Shown here one piece after another: positions 31,502 through 40,150 of a DNA stretch of 64,000 bases. The stretch spans positions 3,224,001 through 3,288,000 of the forward strand of contig NZ_CP032702.1 in the NCBI RefSeq assembly GCF_007833795.1, written 5' to 3'. This stretch comes from Candidatus Pantoea soli (GTDB taxonomy: Bacteria; Pseudomonadota; Gammaproteobacteria; Enterobacterales; Enterobacteriaceae). The notes below the pieces were generated by a model. That model worked only from the letters and a program-made list of their open reading frames with translations. It did no database searches and was not told where the DNA came from. A program made the translations under genes and the position numbers. Each line of letters opens with the position of its first letter. Position 1 is the first letter of the stretch.

Positions 31502-32806
31502 ATGATGCGTAAGATTAAAGGGCTACGCTGGTACATGATTGCGCTGGTGACAATCGGTACGGTGCTGGGTTACCTAACGCGTAACACCATTGCCGTAGCC
31601 GCACCCACGCTGGAAACCCAGCTGGGTATTACCACCCAGCAATACTCCTATATCGTGGCCGCCTATTCGGCGTGTTACACCGTGATGCAGCCGGTGGCCG
31701 GCTACGTGCTGGATATGCTTGGCACCAAGATTGGCTACGCCGTTTTCGCCGTGCTGTGGGCGCTGTTCTGTGCCGCGACGGCCATGGCCGGCAGCTGGGG
31801 CGGCTTTGCCCTGGCGCGTGGTGCCGTCGGTGCGGCAGAAGCCGCGATGATCCCCGCCGGTTTGAAAGCCAGCAGTGAGTGGTTCCCGGCGAAAGAGCGT
31901 TCTGTCGCCGTGGGGTACTTCAACGTCGGCTCCTCCATTGGCGCGATGCTGGCTCCGCCGCTGGTGGTGTGGGCGATTGTGGCGCACAGCTGGCAGATGG
32001 CCTTTATTATCAGCGGCGTGCTCAGCCTGGTGTGGGCGCTGTGCTGGCTGGTGTTCTATAAGCATCCGAAACAGCAAAGCAAACTCAGCGACGAGGAGCG
32101 TCACTACATTATTTCAGGCCAGGAGGTGCAGCATCAGACCGGTAACCACAGCAAGCTGTCTGCGCGTCAGATTTTGCGTAATCGCCAGTTCTGGGGCATT
32201 GCGCTGCCGCGCTTCCTTGCCGAACCCGCGTGGGGCACCTTTAACGCCTGGATCCCGCTGTTTATGTTTAAGGTGTATGGCTTCAACCTGAAAGAGATTG
32301 CGCTGTTTGCCTGGATGCCCATGCTGTTCGCCGATCTGGGCTGTATTGTGGGCGGCTATCTGCCTCCGCTGTTTCAGCGCTGGTTTGGCGTCAATCTGAT
32401 CGTTTCGCGTAAAATGGTGGTCACCCTGGGTGCTGTCCTGATGATCGGCCCGGGCACCATTGGCCTGTTCACCAGCCCGTATGTGGCGATTGGGCTGCTG
32501 TGCATTGGCGGGTTTGCCCATCAGGCGCTGTCCGGCGCGCTGATTACCCTCTCTTCCGATGTGTTTGGCCGTAATGAAGTGGCCACCGCCAACGGCTTAA
32601 CCGGCATGGCCGCCTGGACTGCCAGCACCCTGTTTGCCCTGGTGGTAGGCGCGCTGGCGGACACGCTTGGCTTTAGTCCGCTGTTTGCTGCGCTGGCGGT
32701 ATTTGATCTGCTGGGCGCCTGTGTCATCTGGACGGTGCTGAAAAATCAGCCGGTATCCGAGCTGGACCGGGCTGCGGTGGCCGAACCCGCTGCGGCTGGC
32801 AGCTAA
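31502..32806 (+). CDS. exuT: Hexuronate transporter
   Basis: This 434-residue major facilitator (ACS family) with twelve predicted spans imports galacturonate and glucuronate with protons. The start MRKIKGLRWYMIALVTIGTV and the segments EWFPAKERSVAVGYFNVGSS and FLAEPAWGTFNAWIPLFM match ExuT. An AAGAGG site precedes two successive ATGs (31502 and 31505). The C-terminal tail (RAAVAEPAAAGS) is unusual for being alanine-rich. The last ~54 codons and the trailer are repeated downstream in decayed form. Confidence 0.95.
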   Translation: MMRKIKGLRWYMIALVTIGTVLGYLTRNTIAVAAPTLETQLGITTQQYSYIVAAYSACYTVMQPVAGYVLDMLGTKIGYAVFAVLWALFCAATAMAGSWGGFALARGAVGAAEAAMIPAGLKASSEWFPAKERSVAVGYFNVGSSIGAMLAPPLVVWAIVAHSWQMAFIISGVLSLVWALCWLVFYKHPKQQSKLSDEERHYIISGQEVQHQTGNHSKLSARQILRNRQFWGIALPRFLAEPAWGTFNAWIPLFMFKVYGFNLKEIALFAWMPMLFADLGCIVGGYLPPLFQRWFGVNLIVSRKMVVTLGAVLMIGPGTIGLFTSPYVAIGLLCIGGFAHQALSGALITLSSDVFGRNEVATANGLTGMAAWTASTLFALVVGALADTLGFSPLFAALAVFDLLGACVIWTVLKNQPVSELDRAAVAEPAAAGS

Positions 32807-33282
32807 GCTCCCCGCACTGGCGGTCCGCCGTTTACTGTGCTGGTGGCAGGTAATCTGCCGGGCGCCTGTGTCATCCGGACACTGCTGAAGAATCAGTCGG
32901 TATCCGAACCGGACCGGGCTGCGGTGGCCAAACCCGCTGCGGCTGGCAGCTGAGCTCACCGCACTGGCGGACAGGCATCACTCCGTCGTTTGCTGTGCTG
33001 GTAGCAAGTAATCTGCCGGGCGCCTGTATCATCCGGACACGGCTGAAAAATCAGCCGGTATCCGAGCTGGACCGGGCTGCGGTGGCCGAACCCGCTGCGG
33101 CTGGCAGTTAAGCTCACCGCACTGGCGGACAGGCATCACTCCGCCGTTTACTGTGCTGGTGGCAGGTAATCTGCCGGGTGCCTGCATCATCCGGGCACGG
33201 CTGAAGAATCAGCCGGTATACGATCCGAACCGGACCGGGCTGCGGTGGCCGAACCCGCTGCGGCTGGCAGTTAAGCTCACCG
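32651..33282 (+). repeat. Four tandem copies of the exuT 3' end
   Basis: The first unit (32651-32813) is the end of exuT itself. Three diverged copies follow at 32814-32960, 32961-33118 and 33119-33282. Each begins with GC(A/G)CTGGCGG and ends with the segment encoding AAVAEPAAAGS plus stop. The extra copies share changes absent from exuT (for example ATCCGGACA for ATCTGGACG), so they derive from one another after a first duplication. Copies 2 and 3 keep the reading frame over their last ~40 codons. Copy 4 is shifted by a ~5-bp insertion. No start codon with a ribosome site is visible, so I do not call genes. Confidence 0.85.
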
Positions 33283-33319
33283 GGCTGGCTCAGCTCAGCC
33301 CGTATCTTCCGTCCCGCTG

Positions 33320-33335
33320 AAGTGGTATAACAACT
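33320..33335. promoter_or_regulatory. ExuR-like operator before exuR
   Basis: AAGTGGTATAACAACT matches the ExuR/UxuR core AATTGGTATACCAATT at 13 of 16 positions. It lies 29 bp upstream of the exuR ATG, consistent with autoregulation. Confidence 0.6.
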
Positions 33336-33364
33336 CAACTTTCACCACGACTGCGGAGCGCGCA

Positions 33365-34117
33365 ATGGATCTCACCGAATCCCGACGTCTCTATCAACAA
33401 CTCGCCAGCGAGCTTAAGCGCCGCATTGAGGCGGGGACCTATCGCGTGGGCGATAAACTGCCCGCCGAACGCCTGATCGCCGAAGAGCGCGAAGTGAGCC
33501 GCACGGTGGTGCGTGAAGCGATTATCATGCTGGAGGTCGAGGGCTATGTAGAAGTGCGCAAAGGATCCGGTATTCATGTGATCAGCGCCCAACCGCAGCA
33601 TCCGGCGGCGGCACCGGCGCAGCTGGAATTTGCTGCCTACGGCCCGTTTGAACTTTTACAGGCGCGCCAGCTGATTGAGAGTAACGTTGCCGAATTTGCC
33701 GCTACGCAGGTCAGCGCCCAGGATATTATGGCGCTGCTGGCCATTCAGGAAAAAGCCCGTGCGGATGACCATGCCCGCGATTCCGCCTGGGATATGGAGT
33801 TTCACGTGCGCATTGCGCAATCCACGCGCAACAGCGTGCTGGCCGAAATCGTGGAAAAAATGTGGCGTCACCGCCTGCATAACCCTTACTGGCTGAAGCT
33901 GCATGAGCACATAGACGCCCGTCATATCACCAGCTGGTGTGACGATCACGACCAGATTCTCCGTGCGCTGATGCGCAAAGATCCCGCCGCCAGCAAGCTG
34001 GCAATGTGGCAGCATCTTGAAAATACTAAACAGATGCTGTTTGACGCCACCGCCGATGACTTTGAATTCAACGTCGACCGTTACATGTTTGCGGAAAATC
34101 CGGTCATTCTGCCGTGA
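33365..34117 (+). CDS. exuR: Hexuronate operon repressor, GntR/FadR family
   Basis: This 250-residue repressor of exuT and uxaCBA is released by uronates. It has an N-terminal winged helix (~5-75) with [19 protein letters not shown] and a C-terminal FadR-type FCD effector domain (~95-235). It is near identical in layout to E. coli ExuR (258), for example [22 protein letters not shown] and [13 protein letters not shown]. The ATG at 33365 follows GCGGAGCGCGCA. It lies downstream of the exuT-derived repeats, so read-through from exuT may be altered. Confidence 0.96.
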   Translation: MDLTESRRLYQQLASELKRRIEAGTYRVGDKLPAERLIAEEREVSRTVVREAIIMLEVEGYVEVRKGSGIHVISAQPQHPAAAPAQLEFAAYGPFELLQARQLIESNVAEFAATQVSAQDIMALLAIQEKARADDHARDSAWDMEFHVRIAQSTRNSVLAEIVEKMWRHRLHNPYWLKLHEHIDARHITSWCDDHDQILRALMRKDPAASKLAMWQHLENTKQMLFDATADDFEFNVDRYMFAENPVILP

Positions 34118-34461
34118 GCCGACGGCGGTTTGCGGCAACCCTGCGGCACCAGCCGCGCCAAAAGTCAGTTAATCTGCAATAGTGTCAGCTCATGTAAAGC
34201 CTCTTTGGACCACTGGCGTCAAAAGGTAAAACTCCTGTGCGGCAGTGACTTTACACTGTCTGTACCCCATGATTTTTGTTACAGTTAGCGCCCTTTTCTT
34301 ACCCTTTGCGACAGGGTATTAAAAAGTTGCAGATTTAACGTTCACTTCCGGACGGAACCGGGAAATCCTGCTCAGGCGGCAAACCTTAAAATGTATAACT
34401 CTTCCTCGCCTGCGCCTGCGCCCTGTTGGGCACGTTTAACAATGATGTTCGGGAATGATTG
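34118..34461. other. Intergenic region exuR-yqjA
   Basis: 344 bases with no gene. Two direct GTAAA words at 34194-34198 and 34226-34230 are spaced 32 bp apart. They resemble CpxR half-sites but not at the usual spacing. E. coli yqjA-mzrA is activated by CpxR, so a Cpx link is plausible but unproven. Confidence 0.35.
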
Positions 34462-35136
34462 ATGGATATTTTGAAAGCATTGCTGCACGCCCTGTGGCAG
34501 CAGGATTACGAAATGCTCTCCGACCCCACCCTGGTGTGGGCCATTTACGGCATGCTGTTCATGATTCTGTTCCTTGAAAATGGCCTGCTGCCGGCCGCCT
34601 TCCTGCCGGGTGACAGCCTGCTGATTCTGGTTGGCGTACTGATCGCCAAAGGCACCCTGAGTTTCCCGATGACCCTGTTTATCCTGACCACCGGTGCCAG
34701 CCTTGGCTGCTGGGTAAGCTACATTCAGGGCCGCTGGCTGGGTAATACGCCGACAGTGCAAAAGTGGCTGTCACACTTGCCGGCGCAGTATCACCAGCGC
34801 GCCCACAGCCTGTTTCATCGCCACGGCCTCTCTGCGCTGCTGATTGGCCGTTTTATCGCTTTCGTGCGTACCCTGCTGCCTACCATCGCCGGACTTTCCG
34901 GCCTCAATAATGCGCGCTTTCAGTTTTTTAACTGGATCAGCGGCTTTCTCTGGGTAGTGATTCTGACTACCATCGGCTTCGCGCTGGGGAAAACACCGCT
35001 TTTCCGCCGCTATGAAGATGAGCTGATGTTCTGCCTGATGCTGTTGCCGCTGGTGCTGCTGGTGGTAGGACTGGTGGGTTCGCTGGTGGTATTGTGGCGC
35101 AAGCGCCAGGCCGGTCAGGATGGGAAATCACAGTAA
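34462..35136 (+). CDS. yqjA: DedA family membrane protein YqjA
   Basis: This 224-residue inner-membrane DedA protein is needed with YghB for envelope integrity, alkaline tolerance and proton-motive-force maintenance in E. coli. The conserved [18 protein letters not shown] and [20 protein letters not shown] motifs include the acidic and arginine residues essential in the family. I chose the ATG at 34462 over a TTG one codon earlier. Its stop overlaps the mzrA start by one base (TAATG), so the two are coupled. Confidence 0.96.
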   Translation: MDILKALLHALWQQDYEMLSDPTLVWAIYGMLFMILFLENGLLPAAFLPGDSLLILVGVLIAKGTLSFPMTLFILTTGASLGCWVSYIQGRWLGNTPTVQKWLSHLPAQYHQRAHSLFHRHGLSALLIGRFIAFVRTLLPTIAGLSGLNNARFQFFNWISGFLWVVILTTIGFALGKTPLFRRYEDELMFCLMLLPLVLLVVGLVGSLVVLWRKRQAGQDGKSQ

Positions 35137-35504
35137 TGAGGCGTTTTCGTGGTTTCCCCAGGCGATTTCTTCCCTGGCTGGGCGGTGGCGTGCTGCTGCT
35201 GCTGGCAGTCTGCCTTGTTCCTCGCGTCATGCAGCATGAAACGGTGGTAAAAATTCGCGTGGCGCAGAGCGGCACCAACCTGCCGGACGGCTTTTATCTC
35301 TACCAGCAGCTTTCGGCGAAGGGGGTGCACATTAAGAGCATCACAACCGCAGGCGACGCGCTGGTTATTCATTTTGAAAATGAAGAGCAAAGCCTGGCCG
35401 CGCAGAAGGTGCTGCGCCGTCTGCTGCCGCAGGGGCTGGTGGTCGCAGCGGGCCCGCAGGCTTCACAGCAGGTGATTGATCCTAACCGCCCCACTTACAG
35501 CTAA
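35136..35504 (+). CDS. mzrA: Modulator of EnvZ/OmpR
   Basis: This 122-residue inner-membrane protein has an N-terminal anchor ([19 protein letters not shown]) and a periplasmic domain. In E. coli MzrA (YqjB, 127 residues) contacts EnvZ and links the Cpx and EnvZ/OmpR systems. The ATG at 35136 shares its first base with the yqjA stop. The gene order yqjA-mzrA is the same as in E. coli. Confidence 0.9.
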   Translation: MRRFRGFPRRFLPWLGGGVLLLLAVCLVPRVMQHETVVKIRVAQSGTNLPDGFYLYQQLSAKGVHIKSITTAGDALVIHFENEEQSLAAQKVLRRLLPQGLVVAAGPQASQQVIDPNRPTYS

Positions 35505-35509
35505 TCCCC

Positions 35510-35534
35510 GCCGTCTGGCCACCCGCCAGACGGC
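35510..35534 (+). terminator. Hairpin after mzrA
   Basis: GCCGTCTGG (35510-35518) pairs with CCAGACGGC (35526-35534). The following sequence is only modestly T-rich, so it may be a weak terminator or a processing structure. Confidence 0.5.
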
Positions 35535-35666
35535 CGATATTCTCCGCTATCTCCGCGTGTTCTTTGAATTTTTTCGACGGCTGTCTATCCTTAAAGGTAG
35601 CGCGAGCTGGGATGCCCCTCCTGTCCGGTTTGCGACAGGTCATCAACAATGGAAGGTAAATACCTG

Positions 35667-36041
35667 ATGAAACATCAATTACTGCTGAGTGCGGTGCTGT
35701 TCTCTCTCTCCGGTTCACTGCTGGCAGCAGAGTCCCTGTGCCAGCAGAAAGAGCATGACATCCAGCGCGAAATTGAGATGGCGAAACAGCACAATAACCA
35801 GCGCCGGGTCACCGGTCTGGAACGTGCGTTAACCGAGGTTCGCGCGGGCTGCACCGATAAGAAGCTGAAATCAGCCCACGCTGAGCGCATCGAATCGCAA
35901 AAGCACAAAGTTGCCGAGCGCGAGCGCGAGCTGCAGGAAGAGCGCCAGGACGGCGATGACAAAGACAAGATCGACAAGCGCAAACGTAAGCTGGAAGAGG
36001 CGCAGCACACGCTGAAAAAGCTGCAGGCTGAGCCTTACTAA
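35667..36041 (+). CDS. yqjC: DUF1090 periplasmic protein YqjC
   Basis: This is a 124-residue exported protein. A signal peptide (MKHQLLLSAVLFSLSGSLLAAES) is followed by a highly charged, helical coiled-coil region rich in Glu, Lys and Arg, and two cysteines (residues ~27 and ~58) that could form a disulfide. I chose the ATG at 35667 because it starts the signal peptide; AAGG lies upstream. The molecular role is unknown. It opens the yqjCDEK set. Confidence 0.88.
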   Translation: MKHQLLLSAVLFSLSGSLLAAESLCQQKEHDIQREIEMAKQHNNQRRVTGLERALTEVRAGCTDKKLKSAHAERIESQKHKVAERERELQEERQDGDDKDKIDKRKRKLEEAQHTLKKLQAEPY

Positions 36042-36075
36042 TCGGACGTAATAACTTGCTGTAATGGAGAACTTC

Positions 36076-36381
36076 ATGGCTAAAGACACCACCTCTGAGC
36101 ATCTGCGCGCAGAACTGAAAAACCTTGCTGACACCCTGGAAGAAGTATTAAGCAGCTCAGCCGACAAATCAAAATCGGAGCTGGACAAGCTGCGTCATAA
36201 AGCGCGCGGCGCACTGGAAAGTTCCCGTGAACGTCTGGGCGAATCCGGCGAACGCCTTGCGCAGACCACGCGTGAAGCGGCGGAAAAAGCGGACGATTAT
36301 GTTCGTGAAAACCCGTGGCACGGCGTCGGTATCGGTGCAGCCGTGGGCGTGTTGATCGGCATTCTGATTTCACGTCGTTAA
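36076..36381 (+). CDS. yqjD: ElaB/YqjD family ribosome-associated membrane protein
   Basis: This 101-residue tail-anchored protein has a long amphipathic helix (~10-75) and a C-terminal glycine-rich membrane segment (WHGVGIGAAVGVLIGILISRR) typical of the YqjD/ElaB/YgaM family. E. coli YqjD tethers stationary-phase ribosomes to the inner membrane. The ATG at 36076 is preceded by GGAG. In E. coli the gene is RpoS-dependent. Confidence 0.93.
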   Translation: MAKDTTSEHLRAELKNLADTLEEVLSSSADKSKSELDKLRHKARGALESSRERLGESGERLAQTTREAAEKADDYVRENPWHGVGIGAAVGVLIGILISRR

Positions 36382-36382
36382 T

Positions 36383-36778
36383 ATGAGCGACGGTCAGAGC
36401 CACGGCCCAGGCAAAGGGGTCTTCAACATTGGACAGCGCGTCGTCACCACGCTGGTCAGTATGGTCGAAACCCGGGTCCGGCTGGCGGTTGCAGAGCTGG
36501 AAGAGGAAAAAGCCAACCTGATTCAGATGCTGATCATGGTGGGTCTGACCATGCTGTTTACCGCGTTCGGCTTAATGAGCCTGATGGTGCTGATCATCTG
36601 GGCAGTAGACGCGCAGTACCGGCTGATGGCGATCGCCGTCACCACCGGCGTGCTGTTTGCGCTGGCGCTGATCTTCGGCCTGTGGACGCTACGCAAATCC
36701 CGTCAGTCGACGCTGCTGCGCCATACGCGCAAAGAGCTGGATACCGATCGTAAATTGCTGGAGGAGCATCGTTCATGA
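36383..36778 (+). CDS. yqjE: Phage holin-like membrane protein YqjE
   Basis: This 131-residue inner-membrane protein has two central hydrophobic spans (LIMVGLTMLFTAFGLMSLMVL and LMAIAVTTGVLFALALIFGLW), an amphipathic N-terminal helix and a charged C-tail. It matches YqjE (DUF1469), whose role is unknown. It starts one base after the yqjD stop and overlaps yqjK by 4 bases (ATGA), so translation is coupled. Confidence 0.93.
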   Translation: MSDGQSHGPGKGVFNIGQRVVTTLVSMVETRVRLAVAELEEEKANLIQMLIMVGLTMLFTAFGLMSLMVLIIWAVDAQYRLMAIAVTTGVLFALALIFGLWTLRKSRQSTLLRHTRKELDTDRKLLEEHRS

Positions 36779-37059
36779 GTCGTCACGAACGTGAGGCCCG
36801 TATCCACGAGCTGCTTAACCAGGTACAGCAGCAGCGGCTCGATCTCAGTGCAGCGCGGCGTGACTGGCTGGCCGGGACGGCGCATTACGATCGTGGCTGG
36901 CTGACGCTGCTGAGTATGCGGCGCTATCTGGCGATTGGCAGCAGTGCGCTGGCTATCTGGTCAGTGCGCAGCCCTAATCGCATTTTGCGCTGGGCCAAGC
37001 GAGGCTTTGGCCTGTGGAGCACCTGGCGCATGATCAAATCTACCCTGGCGACCCGCTAA
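36775..37059 (+). CDS. yqjK: YqjK-like protein
   Basis: This 94-residue basic protein is predicted to associate with the membrane around ~55-75. It has the YqjK N-terminal helix (LLNQVQQQRLDLSAARRDWL). It overlaps yqjE by ATGA and closes the yqjCDEK operon before a hairpin. The function is unknown. Confidence 0.88.
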   Translation: MSRHEREARIHELLNQVQQQRLDLSAARRDWLAGTAHYDRGWLTLLSMRRYLAIGSSALAIWSVRSPNRILRWAKRGFGLWSTWRMIKSTLATR

Positions 37060-37070
37060 TCTCTTATTCA

Positions 37071-37093
37071 AACCGGATCTTATCCATCCGGTT
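37071..37093 (+). terminator. Terminator after yqjK
   Basis: AACCGGAT (37071-37078) pairs with ATCCGGTT (37086-37093), followed by a short T/C stretch. It separates yqjK from the doxX-like gene. Confidence 0.7.
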
Positions 37094-37262
37094 TCGTTCC
37101 TTCAGTATTCCTGAATAACATCGACAGTTTATCTCGCTTACAACCTGGCGACGCCCCGCTTATTATCTTTCTCCATCAGCCCGGTTAACCGCACATCGCG
37201 GTACCGCCGGACATAAAACCGCGGGCCAACAGCCTGCATCAAAAATCCTGTTGGAGTAAATG

Positions 37263-37673
37263 ATGAAAAAATTCGAAGACTCAGGCCTGCTGCTGGCACG
37301 CGTACTGATGACCATCCTGTTTATTACGGCCGGCTGGGGCAAACTGACCGGCTATGCGGGCACCGCGCAGTACATGCAATCCATGGGCGTACCGGGCTTT
37401 CTGCTGCCGCTGGTCATTCTGCTGGAACTGGGTGGCGGCCTGGCGATTCTGTTCGGTTTCCTGACGCGCTTTACCGCCCTGTTTACCGCAGGCTTCACGC
37501 TGCTGACAGCATTCCTGTTCCACAGCAACTTTGCGGAAGGTGTTAACCAGCTGATGTTCATGAAGAACCTCTCTATTGCCGGGGGCTTCCTGGTGCTGGG
37601 TCTGGTAGGTCCGGGTGCCTACAGCATTGATCGCCTGATTCGTCAGCGCGCCATGCCGGCAACCGCACGCTAA
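37263..37673 (+). CDS. yqjF: DoxX family membrane protein YqjF
   Basis: This 136-residue protein has four membrane spans (MTILFITAGWGKLTGYAGTA, PGFLLPLVILLELGGGLAILFGF and others) and matches E. coli YqjF. DoxX-type proteins are linked to redox and thiol homeostasis. The second ATG (37263) sits 6 bases after GGAG and matches E. coli MKKLED, so I prefer it to the ATG at 37260. The gene is followed by a terminator and yqjG. Confidence 0.93.
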   Translation: MKKFEDSGLLLARVLMTILFITAGWGKLTGYAGTAQYMQSMGVPGFLLPLVILLELGGGLAILFGFLTRFTALFTAGFTLLTAFLFHSNFAEGVNQLMFMKNLSIAGGFLVLGLVGPGAYSIDRLIRQRAMPATAR

Positions 37674-37707
37674 GCATACACGCGTTGCCACAGCACATAT
37701 ACTGAAT

Positions 37708-37740
37708 CAGGGGCGGGGATTTTCCTCGCCCTGTTTTTTT
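37708..37740 (+). terminator. Rho-independent terminator after yqjF
   Basis: CAGGGGCGGGGA and TCCTCGCCCTG form a stem with one bulge and one mismatch, followed by TTTTTTT. It lies 35 bases past the yqjF stop and just before the yqjG ribosome site. Confidence 0.85.
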
Positions 37741-37751
37741 ATGGAGGGCTT

Positions 37752-38726
37752 ATGGGACAGCTGATTGACGGTGTCTGGCATGACACCTGGTATGATACGA
37801 AGTCAACCGGTGGCCGCTTCAGGCGTAGTGAAGCCGTCTGGCGTAACTGGGTGACGCCGGATGGCAGCGCCGGCCCTGACGGTAAAGCCGGGTTTGCCGC
37901 AGAACGCGATCGCTATCATCTTTATGTGTCACTGGCCTGCCCGTGGGCACACCGCACGCTGCTGATGCGCAAGCTGAAAGGACTGGAGGAGATGATTTCC
38001 GTCTCCGTGGTGCATCCGCTGATGCTGGAGAACGGCTGGACCTTTGATGACACGTTTCCGGCTGCGACCGGAGATACGCTGTATCAGAATGCATTTTTAT
38101 ACCAGTTGTACCTGCATGCCGATCCACACTACACCGGACGCGTAACGGTGCCGGTGCTGTGGGACAAAGCGCAGCACACCATTGTCAGCAATGAGTCGGC
38201 CGATATCATTCGCATGTTTAACAGCGCGTTTGATGCTCAGGGCGCGCGGGCCGGTGATTACTATCCGGTGGCACTGCGGGCGCAAATCGACGAGCTGAAC
38301 GGCTGGATTTACGACACCGTGAATAACGGCGTGTATAAAAGCGGATTTGCGACGTCGCAGGCGGCCTACGATGAAGCGGTCACCGCACTGTTCCATTCGC
38401 TGGCGCGGCTGGAGCAGATTCTTGGCCAGCATCGCTATCTGACCGGCGACCAGCTGACAGAAGCGGATTTACGGCTGTGGACAACGCTGGTACGCTTTGA
38501 TCCGGTATACGTGACGCACTTTAAGTGTGACCGCCACCGCATCAGTGATTACCGCAATCTCAGCGGTTTCCTGCGCGACATCTATCAGATGCCGGGTATT
38601 GCTGAAACGGTGAATCTGCCGCACATTCGCCACCACTATTACGGCAGCCACAAAACCATCAATCCGAATGGCGTTATCTCGCTTGGCCCGGCCTTTGACT
38701 GGGATGAACCGCACGGCCGCGGATAA
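37752..38726 (+). CDS. yqjG: Glutathionyl-hydroquinone reductase
   Basis: This 324-residue Xi-class glutathione transferase reductively removes glutathione from glutathionyl-hydroquinones in the cytoplasm. The catalytic Cys63 lies in SLACPWAHRTLLMR, the CPWA motif of the class. The C-terminal helical domain contains LTEADLRLWTTLVRFDPVYVTHFKCD. Length and position after yqjF match E. coli YqjG. GGAGGG precedes the ATG. Confidence 0.96.
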   Translation: MGQLIDGVWHDTWYDTKSTGGRFRRSEAVWRNWVTPDGSAGPDGKAGFAAERDRYHLYVSLACPWAHRTLLMRKLKGLEEMISVSVVHPLMLENGWTFDDTFPAATGDTLYQNAFLYQLYLHADPHYTGRVTVPVLWDKAQHTIVSNESADIIRMFNSAFDAQGARAGDYYPVALRAQIDELNGWIYDTVNNGVYKSGFATSQAAYDEAVTALFHSLARLEQILGQHRYLTGDQLTEADLRLWTTLVRFDPVYVTHFKCDRHRISDYRNLSGFLRDIYQMPGIAETVNLPHIRHHYYGSHKTINPNGVISLGPAFDWDEPHGRG

Positions 38727-38736
38727 TACCGCTGCC

Positions 38737-38768
38737 TGGCCCTCTTCCTGCTTACGGCAAGAGGGCCA
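38737..38768. terminator. Hairpin between convergent yqjG and mdtI
   Basis: TGGCCCTCTT (38737-38746) pairs with AAGAGGGCCA (38759-38768). Its place between converging genes suggests a bidirectional terminator, although T runs are short. Confidence 0.65.
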
Positions 38769-38780
38769 GTGCCGTGCGCA

Positions 38781-39110
38781 TCAGGCAAATTTAATCAGCA
38801 CCATGCCGGCTAACAGCATCGCCACGCCGCACCATCCCCGGCGGCTCAGCCGCTGATCAAACAGAATCCACCCTGCCGCGACCGTTGCGACTAAACCGAA
38901 ACCGCCCCACAGCGCATAGGCAACCGCAAGGTCGATGCCTTTTACCGCCTGCGCCAGCGCACTAAACGCCGCCAGTACCCCGGCCAGCGACAACAGGCCG
39001 TACAGGGGCCGGCGGAAGCCGTTCGCATATTTAAGAAAGATGTTCGCCACAATCTCCAGCACCACGGCCAGCAGCAGCCAGCCCAGGTGTAACCAGTTAA
39101 AGGTTGCCAT
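38781..39110 (-). CDS. mdtI: Spermidine export protein subunit MdtI
   Basis: This 109-residue small multidrug resistance protein with four membrane helices pairs with MdtJ to export spermidine. It has the conserved Glu in [17 protein letters not shown] and the segment [17 protein letters not shown], as in E. coli MdtI (109). It overlaps mdtJ by 14 bases, so synthesis of the two subunits is coupled. Confidence 0.95.
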   Translation of the reverse strand: MATFNWLHLGWLLLAVVLEIVANIFLKYANGFRRPLYGLLSLAGVLAAFSALAQAVKGIDLAVAYALWGGFGLVATVAAGWILFDQRLSRRGWCGVAMLLAGMVLIKFA

Positions 39111-39447
39111 GCTTCACCTCACAACGGCTGCGGGTGCCGGTTTTAATCAGCACAATACCGGTAATCAGCGTGATTAAACCGGCAATTTTCAGCGGCGACA
39201 GAGACTCACCAAATAACATCACGCTGAACAGCGTAATAAACAAAATGCCCACGCCTTCCCACATCGCATAGGCCACGCCCAGCGCAATACGTTTAACGGC
39301 AAACGACAGAAAAATATAAGACAGCGCAATCATAAACAGCATCAGTAAATAACCGGCGCTGCCCCCGGTTACGCTGGCCCATTTCATCGATAGCGTGCCG
39401 GTTATTTCCGCCACAATTGCCAGCGCCAGTAAAATCCAGTACCGCAT
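39097..39447 (-). CDS. mdtJ: Spermidine export protein subunit MdtJ
   Basis: This 116-residue SMR protein with four helices has the membrane-embedded Glu in [18 protein letters not shown] and [18 protein letters not shown], as in MdtJ. The ATG at 39447 is preceded by AAGGAGAG. It heads the mdtJI operon. The ~190-bp leader contains a 32-codon ORF that may control expression. In E. coli the operon responds to spermidine. Confidence 0.94.
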   Translation of the reverse strand: MRYWILLALAIVAEITGTLSMKWASVTGGSAGYLLMLFMIALSYIFLSFAVKRIALGVAYAMWEGVGILFITLFSVMLFGESLSPLKIAGLITLITGIVLIKTGTRSRCEVKHGNL

Positions 39448-39541
39448 TCGTTCTCTCCTTTATGAGAAATAAAAGCCATCCACGCCGGTTTACGGCATGT
39501 AAATCATCAGGAAATAAAAAATAAAAAAGGAGAGAAAGAGA

Positions 39542-39640
39542 CTACAGCGCGAAGCGCCAGTGCTGATCGCTGGTCAGGCAGAAAGAAAGGCTGAAGAAAG
39601 AAGGAACTGGAAGACGCACCCTGGCGAATTTTTTATCCAT
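39542..39640 (-). CDS. Candidate leader peptide of mdtJI (MdtU-like position)
   Basis: A 32-codon ORF begins MDKKFARVRLPVPSFF, ends in HWRFAL, and stops 94 bases upstream of mdtJ on the same strand. E. coli mdtJI is known to have a small upstream ORF (mdtU) in its leader that affects expression in response to spermidine. Position and size fit; I cannot compare the sequences from memory. The ribosome site is weak (GGATAAG). A T-rich tract and a small hairpin (CATGCCG/CGGCGTG) follow before mdtJ. Confidence 0.5.
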   Translation of the reverse strand: MDKKFARVRLPVPSFFSLSFCLTSDQHWRFAL

Positions 39641-40150
39641 ACATTTACAACTTATCCACGTTGTTGCTTTTCCCGTTGTGGATGAAAAATTGTCTCCGGT
39701 AGTTAAACACGCGCATATTCTGGCATAATGAAAGCATGTTTTTCCGGAATTTTCATTTCTTTACGCACACGGATGCCCGCATCTTTATTACATCCTGCCT
39801 GCGTAAAAAAACATCTGGCAAAAAGCCTTTCAGCACGCTTTGTGCTTTTTAATTTAACCCTCCTGATTTCAGAAAGGCATTATTCTTATCGCCAGCCGCA
39901 GCAACGCAAATAAGCATTAAGCCTGAGCCCGTCATAATCCGTGACACGACGCTTGCCCGCTTCACAGCACAGCGGCCTCAGCGTCGTGCCCGCACAAAAA
40001 CGCGCTTTTAACGGTGGCTGACGCCGGCGCACGCTTTCGGCCAGGCGACGGACGGGCCCGGCTTTTTTACCGGCCGGCTGCCGACGCGGTGTGGCTTCGG
40101 CATCCGTCATCTGAGGTGAAACGCGCGATAATGCGCAGCCCGTCAGCGGG
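39641..40150. other. Intergenic region upstream of mdtJI
   Basis: About 510 bases between the mdtJI leader and the DUF2269 gene. The part near 39660-39880 is AT-rich and probably carries the mdtJI promoter. ORFs of 61 and 74 codons exist on either strand but lack ribosome sites and recognisable features, so I do not call them. Confidence 0.45.

Noticed and set aside
34194-34230. CpxR box before yqjA
   Set aside because: Two GTAAA words are present but 32 bp apart rather than the usual ~10 bp period, so I mention them only in the intergenic entry.
39728-39913. 61-codon ORF on the plus strand near the mdtJI promoter
   Set aside because: No ribosome site and no recognisable feature; it overlaps the probable mdtJI promoter region.
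39886-40110. 74-codon basic ORF on the minus strand
   Set aside because: No ribosome site, no family resemblance, and biased Arg/Cys composition typical of chance frames in GC-rich DNA.
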